Below are positions 44,610 through 54,343 of a stretch of 64,000 nucleotides of DNA, piece by piece. The notes beneath the pieces were generated by a model. That model ran no database searches, was not told where the DNA came from, and saw only the letters and a program-made list of their open reading frames with translations. A program made the translations under genes and the position numbers. This DNA comes from Bacilli bacterium (GTDB lineage: Bacteria > Bacillota_I > Bacilli_A > RF39 > UBA660): positions 1-64,000 of the forward strand of contig JAFSGC010000009.1 in the NCBI GenBank assembly GCA_017434825.1, in the 5' to 3' direction. Numbering within the stretch: the first letter of the stretch is position 1; each line of letters begins with the position of its first letter.

Positions 44610-45737
44610 ATGAAGAAAATATTATTTTTAATAATAACTTTTTTCGTGGGATTTAAAGTACAAGCACTTGAAATAAAAAATGTATATTATCGAAAAGATA
44701 CCGGTAATATTTGTGATGAAGAAAATAAATATCCGATTTACTATATGCAATATAATTTAAGACATATGTATTTTCTAAATTTATCTACTGAATATAATCT
44801 GAATTTCGAAGATTATTATTTAATTTCATTCGAGGATAGTCCATATACTGAAGATATTAAGTATTTTGCAGCTTCAGATATTTATTCTGGAGAAAAAGAT
44901 TATAATCGTTCAATTCATCGGCTTTTATGGGAAAGATTATATCCAGATAAAAAATTTAATATGTGTGCTACGTATGAAGTAGAACGTATAGAAAAAGAGA
45001 CTTACTATGATGGAGTGAAAGAAAAAATATATAGTATTTATGAAGGGCCAACTTTTATAAAAGAAACTTTATATCAAGAAGAAAATACTTTATATGAATA
45101 TGAATATCCATATTTAAAATATTTTAAAATTGAAGATTCTGATGGACTAAATGCTGTAATTCAAAATAATAAGCTTTTAGTTTCAGGAGAAATTGGTAAG
45201 TATAAACTAGTTCTAAAAAGAAAGGTTTCACAAGATGGATTTACCGATATTTTATATACTGATGGAACGAATTATCTACTTTGGTATCCTAAAGTTATTG
45301 ATAAAAACTATGAAGTAGATATAGTAATTGGAAATAAAACATTGACACTAACTACCCAAGATAGTGATAAAAAAATACTTCCTAATATTTGCTTTGATAT
45401 TAATAATGTTAATTATTGTTCTGATGAAAATGGTCTAATTACTTTAGATTTATTAGAAAATGATGTTAGTATTAAATTAACTAACTTTCTAGAAGAATAT
45501 GAAATGTATGAAGAAAAGATAGAGTTATTTCAAAGTAGAGAGCATATAATAACTCTGAATATAAAGAAAAAAGATATTTTTGAAGAAGATAAAGAAGATA
45601 TAGTTATAGTAAATCCTATTCCAGAAAGTAAAGAAGATATCATTATTGAAGTAGAGGATACTTTTTATATTTCTAAGATATTGCTTTATATATTGATATG
45701 TGCGGTGATCTTTCTTGTTAGATTTAAGAAAATGTAG
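44610..45737 (+). CDS. Exported surface protein with C-terminal membrane anchor, sortase-linked
   Basis: 375 aa. Signal peptide (MKKILFLIITFF..., cleavage predicted after QA near residue 20), an extracellular region of about 325 residues rich in Tyr/Glu/Asp, and a C-terminal helix (about 349-368) with basic end: the layout of a sortase substrate. The site before the helix reads VEDTF, lacking the Pro and Gly of LPxTG. A late beta-rich part (about 240-310) resembles a Cna-B-like fold by pattern only. AAAGGA 5 bp before ATG 44610. It overlaps the sortase-like gene. Confidence 0.65.
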   Translation: MKKILFLIITFFVGFKVQALEIKNVYYRKDTGNICDEENKYPIYYMQYNLRHMYFLNLSTEYNLNFEDYYLISFEDSPYTEDIKYFAASDIYSGEKDYNRSIHRLLWERLYPDKKFNMCATYEVERIEKETYYDGVKEKIYSIYEGPTFIKETLYQEENTLYEYEYPYLKYFKIEDSDGLNAVIQNNKLLVSGEIGKYKLVLKRKVSQDGFTDILYTDGTNYLLWYPKVIDKNYEVDIVIGNKTLTLTTQDSDKKILPNICFDINNVNYCSDENGLITLDLLENDVSIKLTNFLEEYEMYEEKIELFQSREHIITLNIKKKDIFEEDKEDIVIVNPIPESKEDIIIEVEDTFYISKILLYILICAVIFLVRFKKM

Positions 45738-46215
45738 TTTGATTATTCTATTTTATTTATCTTTTTATCAGCCGAAAGCGATATATAACAATCATTTAGT
45801 AAAATATAATTATTCTTATAATACATCGTCAAAGTTAAATGATATTGTGTTGACTATTGATAAAATTAATCTAAGAGTGGCTTTTAATGATAATAGTAAA
45901 CTGAAAGATGGACCTGAGATTCATAATGTATCAAAAATAAAAGGTAATCCACTTATAATAATGGGGCATTCAGGATTTGGCTCTAATGTTTATTTTAATG
46001 ATTTAGATTCCCTTGAGAAGAAAGATCTTATTACAATATCTAAAAATAGTGGTGTTATCTCTTATGAAGTAATCGATTTATTATATTTTGATAAAGGAAG
46101 CAAAATTAAATTACCTATGGATAATTCGTATATTTATCTAGTTACTTGCGATAAATATAATTTGAATAAACAGCTTATTATTAGTGCAAAAATGGCAAAA
46201 AATGCGAAAATATAA
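45715..46215 (+). CDS. Sortase-like transpeptidase with altered arginine site
   Basis: About 166 aa. IIMGHSGFG (His85) and YLVTCDKYN (Cys145) match sortase catalytic sites. The Arg expected a few residues after the Cys is replaced by Asn-Lys-Gln (NLNKQLII). An N-terminal hydrophobic stretch anchors it. The start is uncertain: TTG 45715 overlaps the surface-protein gene by 23 bp and another TTG follows. Length is short but within range of small class D/E-type enzymes. The upstream surface protein is the obvious substrate. Confidence 0.75.
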   Translation: MLDLRKCSLIILFYLSFYQPKAIYNNHLVKYNYSYNTSSKLNDIVLTIDKINLRVAFNDNSKLKDGPEIHNVSKIKGNPLIIMGHSGFGSNVYFNDLDSLEKKDLITISKNSGVISYEVIDLLYFDKGSKIKLPMDNSYIYLVTCDKYNLNKQLIISAKMAKNAKI

Positions 46216-46292
46216 GCTTTTTTTGAAAAAAACGCCATAAAAAAAAGGAAATACCCCGGTTAAGGGTAATATATTAGGTTGTAGGGGATAAA

Positions 46293-48041
46293 ATGGCATT
46301 TATAAGCGAAGAAGAAATCAACAATATACGTAATGAGGCAAATATCGTCGATATAATATCAAGTTATATTCCACTTAATAAAAGTGGTAGTGATTATGTT
46401 GGTGTTTGTCCGTTTCATGATGATCATAGTCCAAGTATGCATGTATCTACAAAACTAAATATTTTTAAATGTTTTGTTTGTAATACTGGTGGAAACGTTT
46501 TTTCATTTGTTCAAAAGTTTGAAAATGTTTCTTATCTTGAATCTATAAAGATTGTAGCAAATAAATCTGGAATAGATTTTAAGTATACAATTGATACTCA
46601 TAGTAATAGCAAGTATAAAAAAGAATTTGATATTATGGATTTATCCTTAAAGTTTTATCAAAATAATATTGCATCACAAAGTGGTATAGAAGCTAAAAAA
46701 TATTTGCTAAGTCGTGGTATAACCGATGAGATTATTAAAGAGTTTAAGATTGGGCTTTCATTAAATGATAATAAATTAAAGGAATTTCTTGAAAATAAGA
46801 AATGTGATTTAGACACCGCTTATAATATTGGCTTACTAAATAAAAGCGGAATAGATTACTATGATATGTTTAATAGTAGAATAATGATTCCGATATTAGA
46901 TATGCAAGGAAATTTAGCGGGGTACACTGCAAGAGCATATCAAAAAGAAGACAAAAATAAATACATTAATTCTAAAGAAACTGTTATATATAAGAAAAGT
47001 AATATTTTATTTAACTATTACAATGCCAAAGATACTGCGAGATTAGAAAAAGAGATTATTCTAGTTGAAGGTAATATGGACGCTATTAGCTTAGCTGTTA
47101 GTGGTATAAAAAATGTTGTAGCACTAATGGGGGTTGTAATATCCAAAAATCAAATAGCAGCATTAAAGAAACTTAATGCTAAAGTAGTGTTAATGTTAGA
47201 TAGCGATAATGCTGGAACTGGAGCTACTCTTAAAGTTGGTGAAGAACTTTATGAAGAAGGTGTAGATGTTCATGTTGTTAGATTAAGTGGAGCCAAAGAC
47301 CCGGATGAATACATAAGAGCTTTTGGAGTTGATAAATTAAAAGATAATATTAAGCACGCTAGAAAGTTCTTAGACTTTAAGTTAGATGCACTTAAAGAAA
47401 CAAAAAATTTAGATAATATTGAGGATTTAACAAGCTACATTAAAGCTGTTATTGCTTCACTTGGAAAAGCATCAGAGTTAGAACGTGAAGTAGCGATTTC
47501 TAAAATATGCAAAGATTATAATATTGATCCACAGATAATAAAGAATAATTTAGCTCCTGTGGTAGAAGTGAAAAAGGAAAGCGTTACAAGAGTGGTTAGT
47601 CCACCAAAAAGAAAAAGTAGATATAACTTAGCGGTTGAACAAATGATATATGCGATGCTTTTAAATAAAGATTATTATGGCATATATATGAAGGAACTAG
47701 GATATCTTAAAAATAAAGTAGAAAGAGATACTATTTCACTAATTGGAAGTTATATCAAAAAGAATGATGGTATCGATATATCTGGTTTTATTGATTATAT
47801 AATTGAGTATGATGCAATAAGTGAATTTGTAAATAATATTTTAATGAAAGCACACGAGGAAACGCTTGCGGAAAATGAATTTTATGATATATTAAATACT
47901 GTTTCGAAATGCATCGACGAAGAAGAAATAAAAGAATTAAAAATTAAGATAAAGAACGAGCAAGATATAGCAAAAAAAGTTGAATTGATTGCAAAATTGA
48001 CTGAATTGAAAAAAGGATGTGGGAATAATGAAGGAAATTAA
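46293..48041 (+). CDS. dnaG: DNA primase
   Basis: 582 aa. Zinc-binding domain [11 protein letters not shown]...CFVCNTGG (about 40-63), RNA polymerase domain with TOPRIM motifs VEGNMDAIS and LMLDSDNAG, and a helical C-terminal helicase-binding region. It makes RNA primers for replication. AGGGGA before ATG 46293. First gene of the dnaG-rpoD-trmK run. Confidence 0.95.
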   Translation: MAFISEEEINNIRNEANIVDIISSYIPLNKSGSDYVGVCPFHDDHSPSMHVSTKLNIFKCFVCNTGGNVFSFVQKFENVSYLESIKIVANKSGIDFKYTIDTHSNSKYKKEFDIMDLSLKFYQNNIASQSGIEAKKYLLSRGITDEIIKEFKIGLSLNDNKLKEFLENKKCDLDTAYNIGLLNKSGIDYYDMFNSRIMIPILDMQGNLAGYTARAYQKEDKNKYINSKETVIYKKSNILFNYYNAKDTARLEKEIILVEGNMDAISLAVSGIKNVVALMGVVISKNQIAALKKLNAKVVLMLDSDNAGTGATLKVGEELYEEGVDVHVVRLSGAKDPDEYIRAFGVDKLKDNIKHARKFLDFKLDALKETKNLDNIEDLTSYIKAVIASLGKASELEREVAISKICKDYNIDPQIIKNNLAPVVEVKKESVTRVVSPPKRKSRYNLAVEQMIYAMLLNKDYYGIYMKELGYLKNKVERDTISLIGSYIKKNDGIDISGFIDYIIEYDAISEFVNNILMKAHEETLAENEFYDILNTVSKCIDEEEIKELKIKIKNEQDIAKKVELIAKLTELKKGCGNNEGN

Positions 48042-49128
48042 GACTTTTCAAGAAAGAGAAGAAGAACTAATTGCTGAAGGTAAAAAGAAAGGGTACATTA
48101 CTTACGAGGAACTTGCTGCTAAATTAAAAGGTTTAGATATTGATAGTGATTCATTAGATGAACTATATAATAAATTGATTGAGCAAAATATTACTGTTTT
48201 ATCTCAAGCTGAAGTAGATAATGAAGATGGCGGCCAAGGTAAGAAAATGGAAGAAGAGCCTGTTCTTTTAAATGACGAAGAAATAACTAAGGATGTTAAT
48301 ATTAATGACCCAGTTAGAATGTATTTAAAAGAAATCGGTCGTATTTCATTGTTAACTCCAGATGAAGAACAAGCGTTATCTGCAAGAATAAATGAAAACG
48401 ATGAAGAAGCTAAAAGAATTTTAGCAGAAAGTAACTTAAGACTTGTAGTATCAATTGCTAAAAGATATGTAGGTAGAGGGTTATTATTCCTAGATTTAAT
48501 TCAAGAAGGTAATATTGGTTTAATGAAGGCTGTAGATAAATTCGACTGTGAAAGAGGATATAAGTTCTCAACTTATGCAACATGGTGGATTCGTCAAGCT
48601 ATCACTCGTGCGCTTGCAGATCAAGCTCGTACAATTCGTGTGCCAGTTCATATGGTAGAAACAATTAACAAAATGGTTCGTATTCAAAGACAAATGACTT
48701 TGGAACTTAATCGTGAACCAACGGACGAAGAATTAGCAAAAAAGATGAACTTAAGTGTTGATAAGGTTCGTGAAGTAATCAAGATTTCTCAAGATCCAGT
48801 ATCATTAGAAACTCCAATTGGAGAAGAAGATGATTCACATTTAGGCGATTTCTTAAAAGATGAAAGTAGTTTATCTCCGGAAGAATATACAGAAAACGAA
48901 ATCTTAAAAGAAGAAATTAAACAAGTATTAATGTCATTACAACCGAGAGAACAAGAAGTATTAGAACTTCGTTTTGGTTTAATTGATGGAACTTGCCATA
49001 CTTTAGAGGAAGTAGGTAAGAAGTTTAATGTAACTAGAGAAAGAATTCGTCAAATTGAAGCTAAAGCTTTAAGAAAGTTACGTCACCCATCAAGAGCTAA
49101 AAAACTTAAAGATTTCTTGGAGGACTAA
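48028..49128 (+). CDS. rpoD: RNA polymerase primary sigma factor (sigma-A)
   Basis: 366 aa. Region 1.1 remnant, then region 1.2-2 ([49 protein letters not shown]), region 3, and region 4 with [34 protein letters not shown] precedes ATG 48028; the GTG at 48019 overlaps the ribosome site. Overlaps dnaG by 14 bp. Confidence 0.96.
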   Translation: MKEIKTFQEREEELIAEGKKKGYITYEELAAKLKGLDIDSDSLDELYNKLIEQNITVLSQAEVDNEDGGQGKKMEEEPVLLNDEEITKDVNINDPVRMYLKEIGRISLLTPDEEQALSARINENDEEAKRILAESNLRLVVSIAKRYVGRGLLFLDLIQEGNIGLMKAVDKFDCERGYKFSTYATWWIRQAITRALADQARTIRVPVHMVETINKMVRIQRQMTLELNREPTDEELAKKMNLSVDKVREVIKISQDPVSLETPIGEEDDSHLGDFLKDESSLSPEEYTENEILKEEIKQVLMSLQPREQEVLELRFGLIDGTCHTLEEVGKKFNVTRERIRQIEAKALRKLRHPSRAKKLKDFLED

Positions 49129-49745
49129 TGTTATCAAATAGGCTCCTTACAATTGCTAAATTAGTAAGACCAAACGCAAAAGTATTGGACGTTGGAACAG
49201 ATCATGCGTATTTACCAATTTATTTAAAAGAAATGAATATATGCAAGAGTGTAATAGCAAGTGATGTTTCACCTAATGCTTTAGAAAATGCTAAAAAGAA
49301 TTTAGAAAAATTTCAAACTCCAGATATTAAACTAGTTTTAAGTGATGGACTTGAAAAAATCAAAGATGAATATGATACGTTAATTATAAGTGGAATGGGT
49401 ACTAAAACCATAATTCATATCTTAGAAAATCAAACTCTTCCTGAGCATATAATTCTTAGTAGTAATAACAATCTATATGAGTTACGTACTTTTATGAATA
49501 AGTTAAATTACAAAATTGAACAAGAGGTTATTTGCTTTGAAAAGGGAAAAGTATATGACATCATATCTTATGAAAAGGGAAAAGAAAAACTTTCTAAAAT
49601 AAAGCTGATGTATGGTAAAAGCAAAGATAAAAAATATTATAAGTTTCTATATGATAAAGAAAAAGCAATTTATAAAGAAATGAATTTAAAAAATAAAATT
49701 AAAACTTTCCCTAGATTAACGTTATTAAAAGCTTTATCTATTTAA
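49128..49745 (+). CDS. trmK: tRNA (adenine22-N1)-methyltransferase
   Basis: 205 aa. Class I SAM fold: VLDVGTDHAYLPIYL (SAM loop), ASDVSPNALENAK, SDGL and IISGMGTKTI. It methylates A22 in tRNA; position right after rpoD is conserved in Firmicutes. TTGGAGG before ATG 49128, overlapping rpoD by 1 bp. Confidence 0.92.
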   Translation: MLSNRLLTIAKLVRPNAKVLDVGTDHAYLPIYLKEMNICKSVIASDVSPNALENAKKNLEKFQTPDIKLVLSDGLEKIKDEYDTLIISGMGTKTIIHILENQTLPEHIILSSNNNLYELRTFMNKLNYKIEQEVICFEKGKVYDIISYEKGKEKLSKIKLMYGKSKDKKYYKFLYDKEKAIYKEMNLKNKIKTFPRLTLLKALSI

Positions 49746-50007
49746 AAAAAGAAGGATTATTCGTAAAACTATTGCTGTTTTGAGCAATAGTTTTTTGTTG
49801 CGAAGAAACTGTTTGTGAGCTAGAGTTATTTGCTTTCGGTTTTGGAATATTTATTTCTCTTAAAACAGAAAAAGCTTTTCTAGCGTTTTGAATCATTGGT
49901 TTTGTTTGCTCATAAATAGGAATAATTTGTTGGGCGACGCTTAATGATTTAGAAATGCCACCGATAATTTTCATTAAAGAAAGTCCGCTTTGGGGGCTAG
50001 GAAACAT
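49738..50007 (-). CDS. YqfQ/VrrA-like protein
   Basis: 89 aa. A conserved N-terminal part (GLSLMKIIGGISKSLSVAQQ, then IIPIYEQTKPMIQNARKAFSVL) matches YqfQ (VrrA) of Bacillus, followed by a variable Ser/Asn/Gln-rich tail. In Bacillus yqfQ also lies near trmK. AGGTGAT sits 5 bp before the chosen ATG at 50007. Convergent with trmK, overlapping by 8 bp. Confidence 0.78.
   Translation of the reverse strand: MFPSPQSGLSLMKIIGGISKSLSVAQQIIPIYEQTKPMIQNARKAFSVLREINIPKPKANNSSSQTVSSQQKTIAQNSNSFTNNPSFFK
49765..49797 (+). terminator. trmK terminator embedded in yqfQ coding sequence
   Basis: AAAACTATTGCT (49765-49776), GTTTTG, AGCAATAGTTTT (49783-49794), then TT. A perfect 12-bp stem that lies wholly inside the opposite-strand gene. 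Confidence 0.85.
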
Positions 50008-50105
50008 GATTATCACCTAATTAATTATATGTAAAAATATTTAGGAAGTACTAGCAAGCACAATATAATTGTGTTATACTTGATTTAATAGGAGAGTTGA
50101 CGATA

Positions 50106-51677
50106 GTGGACGAAAGTTTTAATTTAGAAAATGCTGAGAAAAAATCTAATATCTTTGTCGACTTTATAACTGCGTGGTTTTATATTCTTTTGTATGCAAT
50201 AAGAGGAGTAAAATTCCTTTTAATGGATATGTGGATAGCTATATATAATAATATCAAATGGTCATTTGATAAGAATGCCAGTGGTCTTGTAAAAGAAGAT
50301 GCATCTTCAGATGAACTATATGAAAAGACTAAACAAACTAAAGAGAAAAAAGAAAAGAAATATCATTATAGTAAGAAAACTTTAGAAAAATATGAAAAGA
50401 TGAAGATTGAACTTACAAATGATCTTCAGATGGCAGGAGCAACACGTAGTAAAACTCCGAATGTATACCAATATATTGTTAGAGCTCCTTCAGGAAAAAT
50501 TATTAAAGATACAATGTCTGGTTTCTCTAAGCTAGATATTAATTCGTTCTTAGTAAACGAAGGTTATGAAGTATATGATATTAGAACTTCAAAAGCAATA
50601 AACTTTATGTATCAAGAGTCATCACTTGGTGGCTCGAAGATGAGTGTAAAAGATTTAGTATTCTGGCTTACTCAGCTTTCAACTTATTTAAAATCAGGTA
50701 TTACGCTTAGTGAAGCAGTAAGAATATTATCAATTCAAATGAGTAAGAAGAAAACTCAACAAAAGATATATAAAGCCATTGGATATGAACTATCTTTGGG
50801 AGAATCTTTCTCAAATGCGCTTGCTAAACAAGGAAATTATTTCCCTCCATTATTAATTAATATGATTAAGGCGGCAGAAGCTACAGGTACATTACAAGAA
50901 ACTTTAGAGGATATGGCTAATTATTATACTGAAGTAAACCAAACACGAAAAGATATGATTGGGGCATTAACATATCCTGCAATTATCATGGTTTTCTCAG
51001 TCGCTGTTGTTACATTTATTATTGTGTATGTAGTTCCTCAGTTTACTCAAATATATGATAACTCTGGAATTGAAATAAAGGGATTAACTAAAGCAATTAT
51101 TGTTCTTAGTGACTTCTTACAAAACAATTTAGTTTTAGTAGTATTAATTATCGTATTTGTTATGATTATGCTGTATTTATTATACAAATATGTTAAGGGA
51201 TTTAGAGTGCCAGCGCAAATCTTATTTATGAAAATCCCGGTTGTTAAAGATGTATTAATTTATAAAGAAATATCTATTTTTGCAAAGACCTTTGCATCGT
51301 TACTTAGAAATAACGTATTTATTACAGAAAGTATGGATATCTTAAGTAAGATTACTTCAAATGAAGTATATAAAGCGATAATGTTTAAGACAATTAATAA
51401 TATCGTAAAAGGTGAAAAAATATCAGAAGCATTTAATAATCACTGGGCAGTCCCAGATGTAGCATATTATATGATTGTTACAGGGGAATCTACTGGTCAA
51501 CTTGCAGATATGATGCAAAAGGTTAGCGATTATTATCAACAAATGCACAAAGGTATCGTTAATCAGTTAAAAAGTTTCATAGAACCAATTATGATTATCT
51601 TCTTAGCTTTAATGGTTGCTTTAATTATATTAGCGGTTATCGTTCCAATGTTCTCAATGTATAACCAAATTATGTAG
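50106..51677 (+). CDS. Type II secretion/pilus assembly inner-membrane protein (GspF/PilC/ComGB)
   Basis: 523 aa. A membrane-associated N-terminal extension (about 15-60) and a charged linker, then a PilC-type start (YQYIVRAPSGKIIKDTMSGF), then two T2SSF domains: FWLTQLSTYLKSGITLSEAV, GESFSNALAKQ and later IFAKTFASLLRNNVFITES, ESTGQLADMM. It forms the platform that drives pilus or pseudopilus assembly. GGAGAG 9 bp before GTG 50106. The assembly ATPase is not in the window. Coupled with the peptidase gene. Confidence 0.9.
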   Translation: MDESFNLENAEKKSNIFVDFITAWFYILLYAIRGVKFLLMDMWIAIYNNIKWSFDKNASGLVKEDASSDELYEKTKQTKEKKEKKYHYSKKTLEKYEKMKIELTNDLQMAGATRSKTPNVYQYIVRAPSGKIIKDTMSGFSKLDINSFLVNEGYEVYDIRTSKAINFMYQESSLGGSKMSVKDLVFWLTQLSTYLKSGITLSEAVRILSIQMSKKKTQQKIYKAIGYELSLGESFSNALAKQGNYFPPLLINMIKAAEATGTLQETLEDMANYYTEVNQTRKDMIGALTYPAIIMVFSVAVVTFIIVYVVPQFTQIYDNSGIEIKGLTKAIIVLSDFLQNNLVLVVLIIVFVMIMLYLLYKYVKGFRVPAQILFMKIPVVKDVLIYKEISIFAKTFASLLRNNVFITESMDILSKITSNEVYKAIMFKTINNIVKGEKISEAFNNHWAVPDVAYYMIVTGESTGQLADMMQKVSDYYQQMHKGIVNQLKSFIEPIMIIFLALMVALIILAVIVPMFSMYNQIM

Positions 51678-51684
51678 GTGGTTT

Positions 51685-52443
51685 ATGGCAGTTTTAGTGT
51701 TTATTCTTGGAACTATTTTAGGTTCATTCTATTTAGTGGTTGGTAAAAGACTTCCAATCAAGGAAAATGCAATTAACTCAAGAAGCAAGTGTGATAATTG
51801 TAATCATGTCCTTGGTTGGTGGCAACTTATACCAATCTTTTCTTATGTGATACTACGTGGCAAATGTCACTATTGTCATCAAAGGATAAATCCGTTACAT
51901 CTTTTAATCGAAGTTGTAACCGGAGGATTATTTTCTTTTGCATATCTATATTATGGTGTTTGTTATGAAATGCTTATTTTCTTAATTGTATCTTCAGTTA
52001 CATTAATTATATTTATAAGTGACTTCTCATATTACATCATCTTAGATTCTCCTTTGGTTGTAGGAAGTATTTTAGTGTTTGCTACTAAGTGGTATTATTT
52101 AGGAATAAATGATGCATTAATCAGTCTAATAAGTGGCTTAGGATTATTTGCTTCAATGTACTTAATTAAAATAATAGGTGATGTTCTATTTAAAAGAGAA
52201 AGCTTGGGTGGTGGAGATATTAAATTTGCCTTTGTAATGGGAATGATTTTAGGATATCGTTTAGGATTGTGTTCTTTAATTTTATCGACATTCTTAGCGC
52301 TTCCATATTCATGTGCAGCTTTAATGCTCAAAAAAAATAATGAAGTTCCTTATGGCCCGTTTTTAGCCTCTTCATTATTCGTTGTTTTTGTCTTTATAGA
52401 AAAATTTAATAGTTTATTAAACTTAATATTTGTAAGCTTATAA
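51685..52443 (+). CDS. Prepilin leader peptidase/N-methyltransferase (PilD/ComC)
   Basis: 252 aa, about seven helices. Zinc-type CxxC pairs (CDNC, CHYC), first active Asp in FISDFSYYIILD and second in GGGDIKFAF. It cleaves and N-methylates type IV prepilins. AGGTGG upstream; starts 7 bp after the GspF gene. With comEA/comEC this indicates a DNA-uptake pilus. Prepilin genes are not in the window. Confidence 0.93.
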   Translation: MAVLVFILGTILGSFYLVVGKRLPIKENAINSRSKCDNCNHVLGWWQLIPIFSYVILRGKCHYCHQRINPLHLLIEVVTGGLFSFAYLYYGVCYEMLIFLIVSSVTLIIFISDFSYYIILDSPLVVGSILVFATKWYYLGINDALISLISGLGLFASMYLIKIIGDVLFKRESLGGGDIKFAFVMGMILGYRLGLCSLILSTFLALPYSCAALMLKKNNEVPYGPFLASSLFVVFVFIEKFNSLLNLIFVSL

Positions 52444-52530
52444 CATATAAGCAACTGCGCTTGCTAATACAGAGCCTACCATTAAGATTAATAAAATCCA
52501 TGCGACAATTTTCTTTGCTTTTTTATTCAT
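52438..52530 (-). CDS. 30-aa Prli42-like (DUF4044) membrane peptide
   Basis: Translation: a KKAKK basic start, then one helix (IVAWILLILMVGSVLASAV), 30 aa in all. Length, basic N-terminus and single helix with Met-x-x-Ser pattern match Prli42, which anchors the stressosome at the membrane in Listeria. AAAAGGA lies 8 bp before ATG (52530). It overlaps the end of the peptidase gene by 6 bp. Stressosome partners are not in the window. Confidence 0.75.
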   Translation of the reverse strand: MNKKAKKIVAWILLILMVGSVLASAVAYML

Positions 52531-52593
52531 AATACCAATCCTTTTCTTGTATTAATTTATCATATTATTGCGGTATTATCAATATAATTAACT

Positions 52594-53115
52594 ATGAAAA
52601 AATATATTGTAGCGTTAATTGGATCATTAATTATTGTAGGAATTACAATTGGAATTAGCAACCCTTTAGATTTATCGAATGTTGTATCTGTGAGCTTTTC
52701 CTATAAATATTTTCTTTATATAATCATTATGTGTATAAGTGGTATCGCTTTATCTTACATTGGGATACCACTTTTTATTTTCCTCTTATTATTAGAGTTT
52801 ATTTCCTTAGGTATGGTTACATATTTTATTTTTTCTAACTTTCTTTTAAAGGGATTATTATTTAGTTTAATTTACATATTAATATTTAAGTTAGTATATT
52901 GGTTTTTGCTTATTTTAAATGGTTTTTACTCTTTAAAACTTATTAAAAATAATTATAAGTATTTATTTCGAAGATATCGTGAAAATAAAAATAACAGTAA
53001 ATTATATTTTAAGAAAATGCTAATTATAAGTAGTATAGTAATATGCTTTAATTTGTTAAGTGTAACGTTTGGAAACAAACTTATTAATTATTTGGCTTCT
53101 TATTTACTTTTTTAG
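52594..53115 (+). CDS. Polytopic membrane protein, unknown
   Basis: 173 aa with about five transmembrane helices and a basic loop (RRYRENKNNSK). It seems to be leaderless: TATAAT (52583-52588) ends 5 nt before the ATG and there is no Shine-Dalgarno site. The promoter of mnmA lies just after its end. No family recognised. Confidence 0.6.
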   Translation: MKKYIVALIGSLIIVGITIGISNPLDLSNVVSVSFSYKYFLYIIIMCISGIALSYIGIPLFIFLLLLEFISLGMVTYFIFSNFLLKGLLFSLIYILIFKLVYWFLLILNGFYSLKLIKNNYKYLFRRYRENKNNSKLYFKKMLIISSIVICFNLLSVTFGNKLINYLASYLLF

Positions 53116-53146
53116 TTTCTTAAAATATAATAAGATTGTGATTGAA

Positions 53147-54253
53147 ATGAAAAAAGTTGTAGTTGGAATGAGTGGAGGCGTTGATAGTGCTGTTGCAGCC
53201 TATCTTTTAAAAGAAGCTGGTTATGAAGTAATCGGTCTTTTTATGCGCAATTGGGACAGTAATATTAATAATGATTTTTTAGGTAATCCTAATGATTTTA
53301 ATGATATATGTCCTCAGGAGAAAGACTATAATGATGCTTTAAAAGTATGTGAAAAGTTAAATATTCCATTACATCGTGTAGATTTTATTAAAGAATATTG
53401 GGATTATGTATTTACATATTTTTTAGAGGAATTAAAAAAAGGAAGAACTCCAAATCCAGATTTATTATGTAATAAATTTATAAAATTTGATTTGTTTATT
53501 AAAGAGGCAAGAAGACTAGGCGCGGACTACATTGCCACTGGTCATTATGCTAGATGTGAAAATGGTAAGCTTTTAAGAGCTAAAGATTTAAATAAAGATC
53601 AAACATATTTTTTAGCAGATGTTAAAGCGGAAGCTTTTAAAGATGTTTTATTTCCAGTAGGAGATTATACTAAACCAGAAATAAGAGAAATTGCTAAAGC
53701 TCAAGATTTAATTGTTGCTGATAAAAAAGATTCTACGGGAATTTGTTTTATTGGAGAAAGAAATTATCAAGAGTTTATTAAAAATTATTTAAAACCTAAT
53801 CCCGGAGACATCTTAAATGTTGAGACTAAAGAAGTAATTGGAAGACATACTGGACTTATGAATTATACAATAGGTCAAAGAAGAAATGTTGGACTATCTG
53901 GAGATGCTGAACGTCATTATGTTTGTGGTAAAGATGTAAAAAATAATATCTTATATGTAGCGTATGGTGATTCAAAATACTTATACTCAGATGAATGTAT
54001 TATTGAAAATGTAAACTTTATTTCAAGTCAAAGACCAGCGTTTTGTACTGCGAAATTTAGGTATCGCGGAGAAGATCATCCAGTAGTTCTTGAGTATTTA
54101 GATAATAATGAAATTAGAGTAAAATATGAAGGCGGAGCTAAAAGTGTAACTCCAGGACAAGCGTGTGTACTATACCAAGGAGAAGAATGTTTAGGCTGTG
54201 GTTTCATTAAAGAGGTTTATAAAAACGGCGAAAGTCTATGGTATTTACAATAA
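53147..54253 (+). CDS. mnmA: tRNA 2-thiouridine synthase MnmA
   Basis: 368 aa. PP-loop GMSGGVDSAVAAYLLK, first catalytic Cys in NPDLLCNKFIKF (about 105) and second in STGICFIGERNY (about 202). It thiolates U34 of Lys, Glu and Gln tRNAs, two of which (Lys TTT, Gln TTG) are in this window. ATG 53147 starts the family's MKKVVVGMSGG. A -10 (53126-53131) lies 15 nt upstream and no clear ribosome site is visible. Confidence 0.95.
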   Translation: MKKVVVGMSGGVDSAVAAYLLKEAGYEVIGLFMRNWDSNINNDFLGNPNDFNDICPQEKDYNDALKVCEKLNIPLHRVDFIKEYWDYVFTYFLEELKKGRTPNPDLLCNKFIKFDLFIKEARRLGADYIATGHYARCENGKLLRAKDLNKDQTYFLADVKAEAFKDVLFPVGDYTKPEIREIAKAQDLIVADKKDSTGICFIGERNYQEFIKNYLKPNPGDILNVETKEVIGRHTGLMNYTIGQRRNVGLSGDAERHYVCGKDVKNNILYVAYGDSKYLYSDECIIENVNFISSQRPAFCTAKFRYRGEDHPVVLEYLDNNEIRVKYEGGAKSVTPGQACVLYQGEECLGCGFIKEVYKNGESLWYLQ

Positions 54254-54275
54254 GTGGTGTATCACCACTTTTTAT
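54252..54275 (+). terminator. Terminator after mnmA
   Basis: AAGTGGTG pairs with CACCACTT, then TTT. It includes the stop codon; AAGTGGTGG recurs at 54286. Confidence 0.8.
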
Positions 54276-54343
54276 TTGAGATAAAGTGGTGGACTAAAAA
54301 ATAAAAATATGATATTCTATATATAGAATAGGATAGAGATAGT

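Noticed and set aside
46251-46267. TACCC/GGGTA inverted repeat before dnaG as an operator
   Set aside because: Five-base arms in AT-rich DNA are too short to support a claim.
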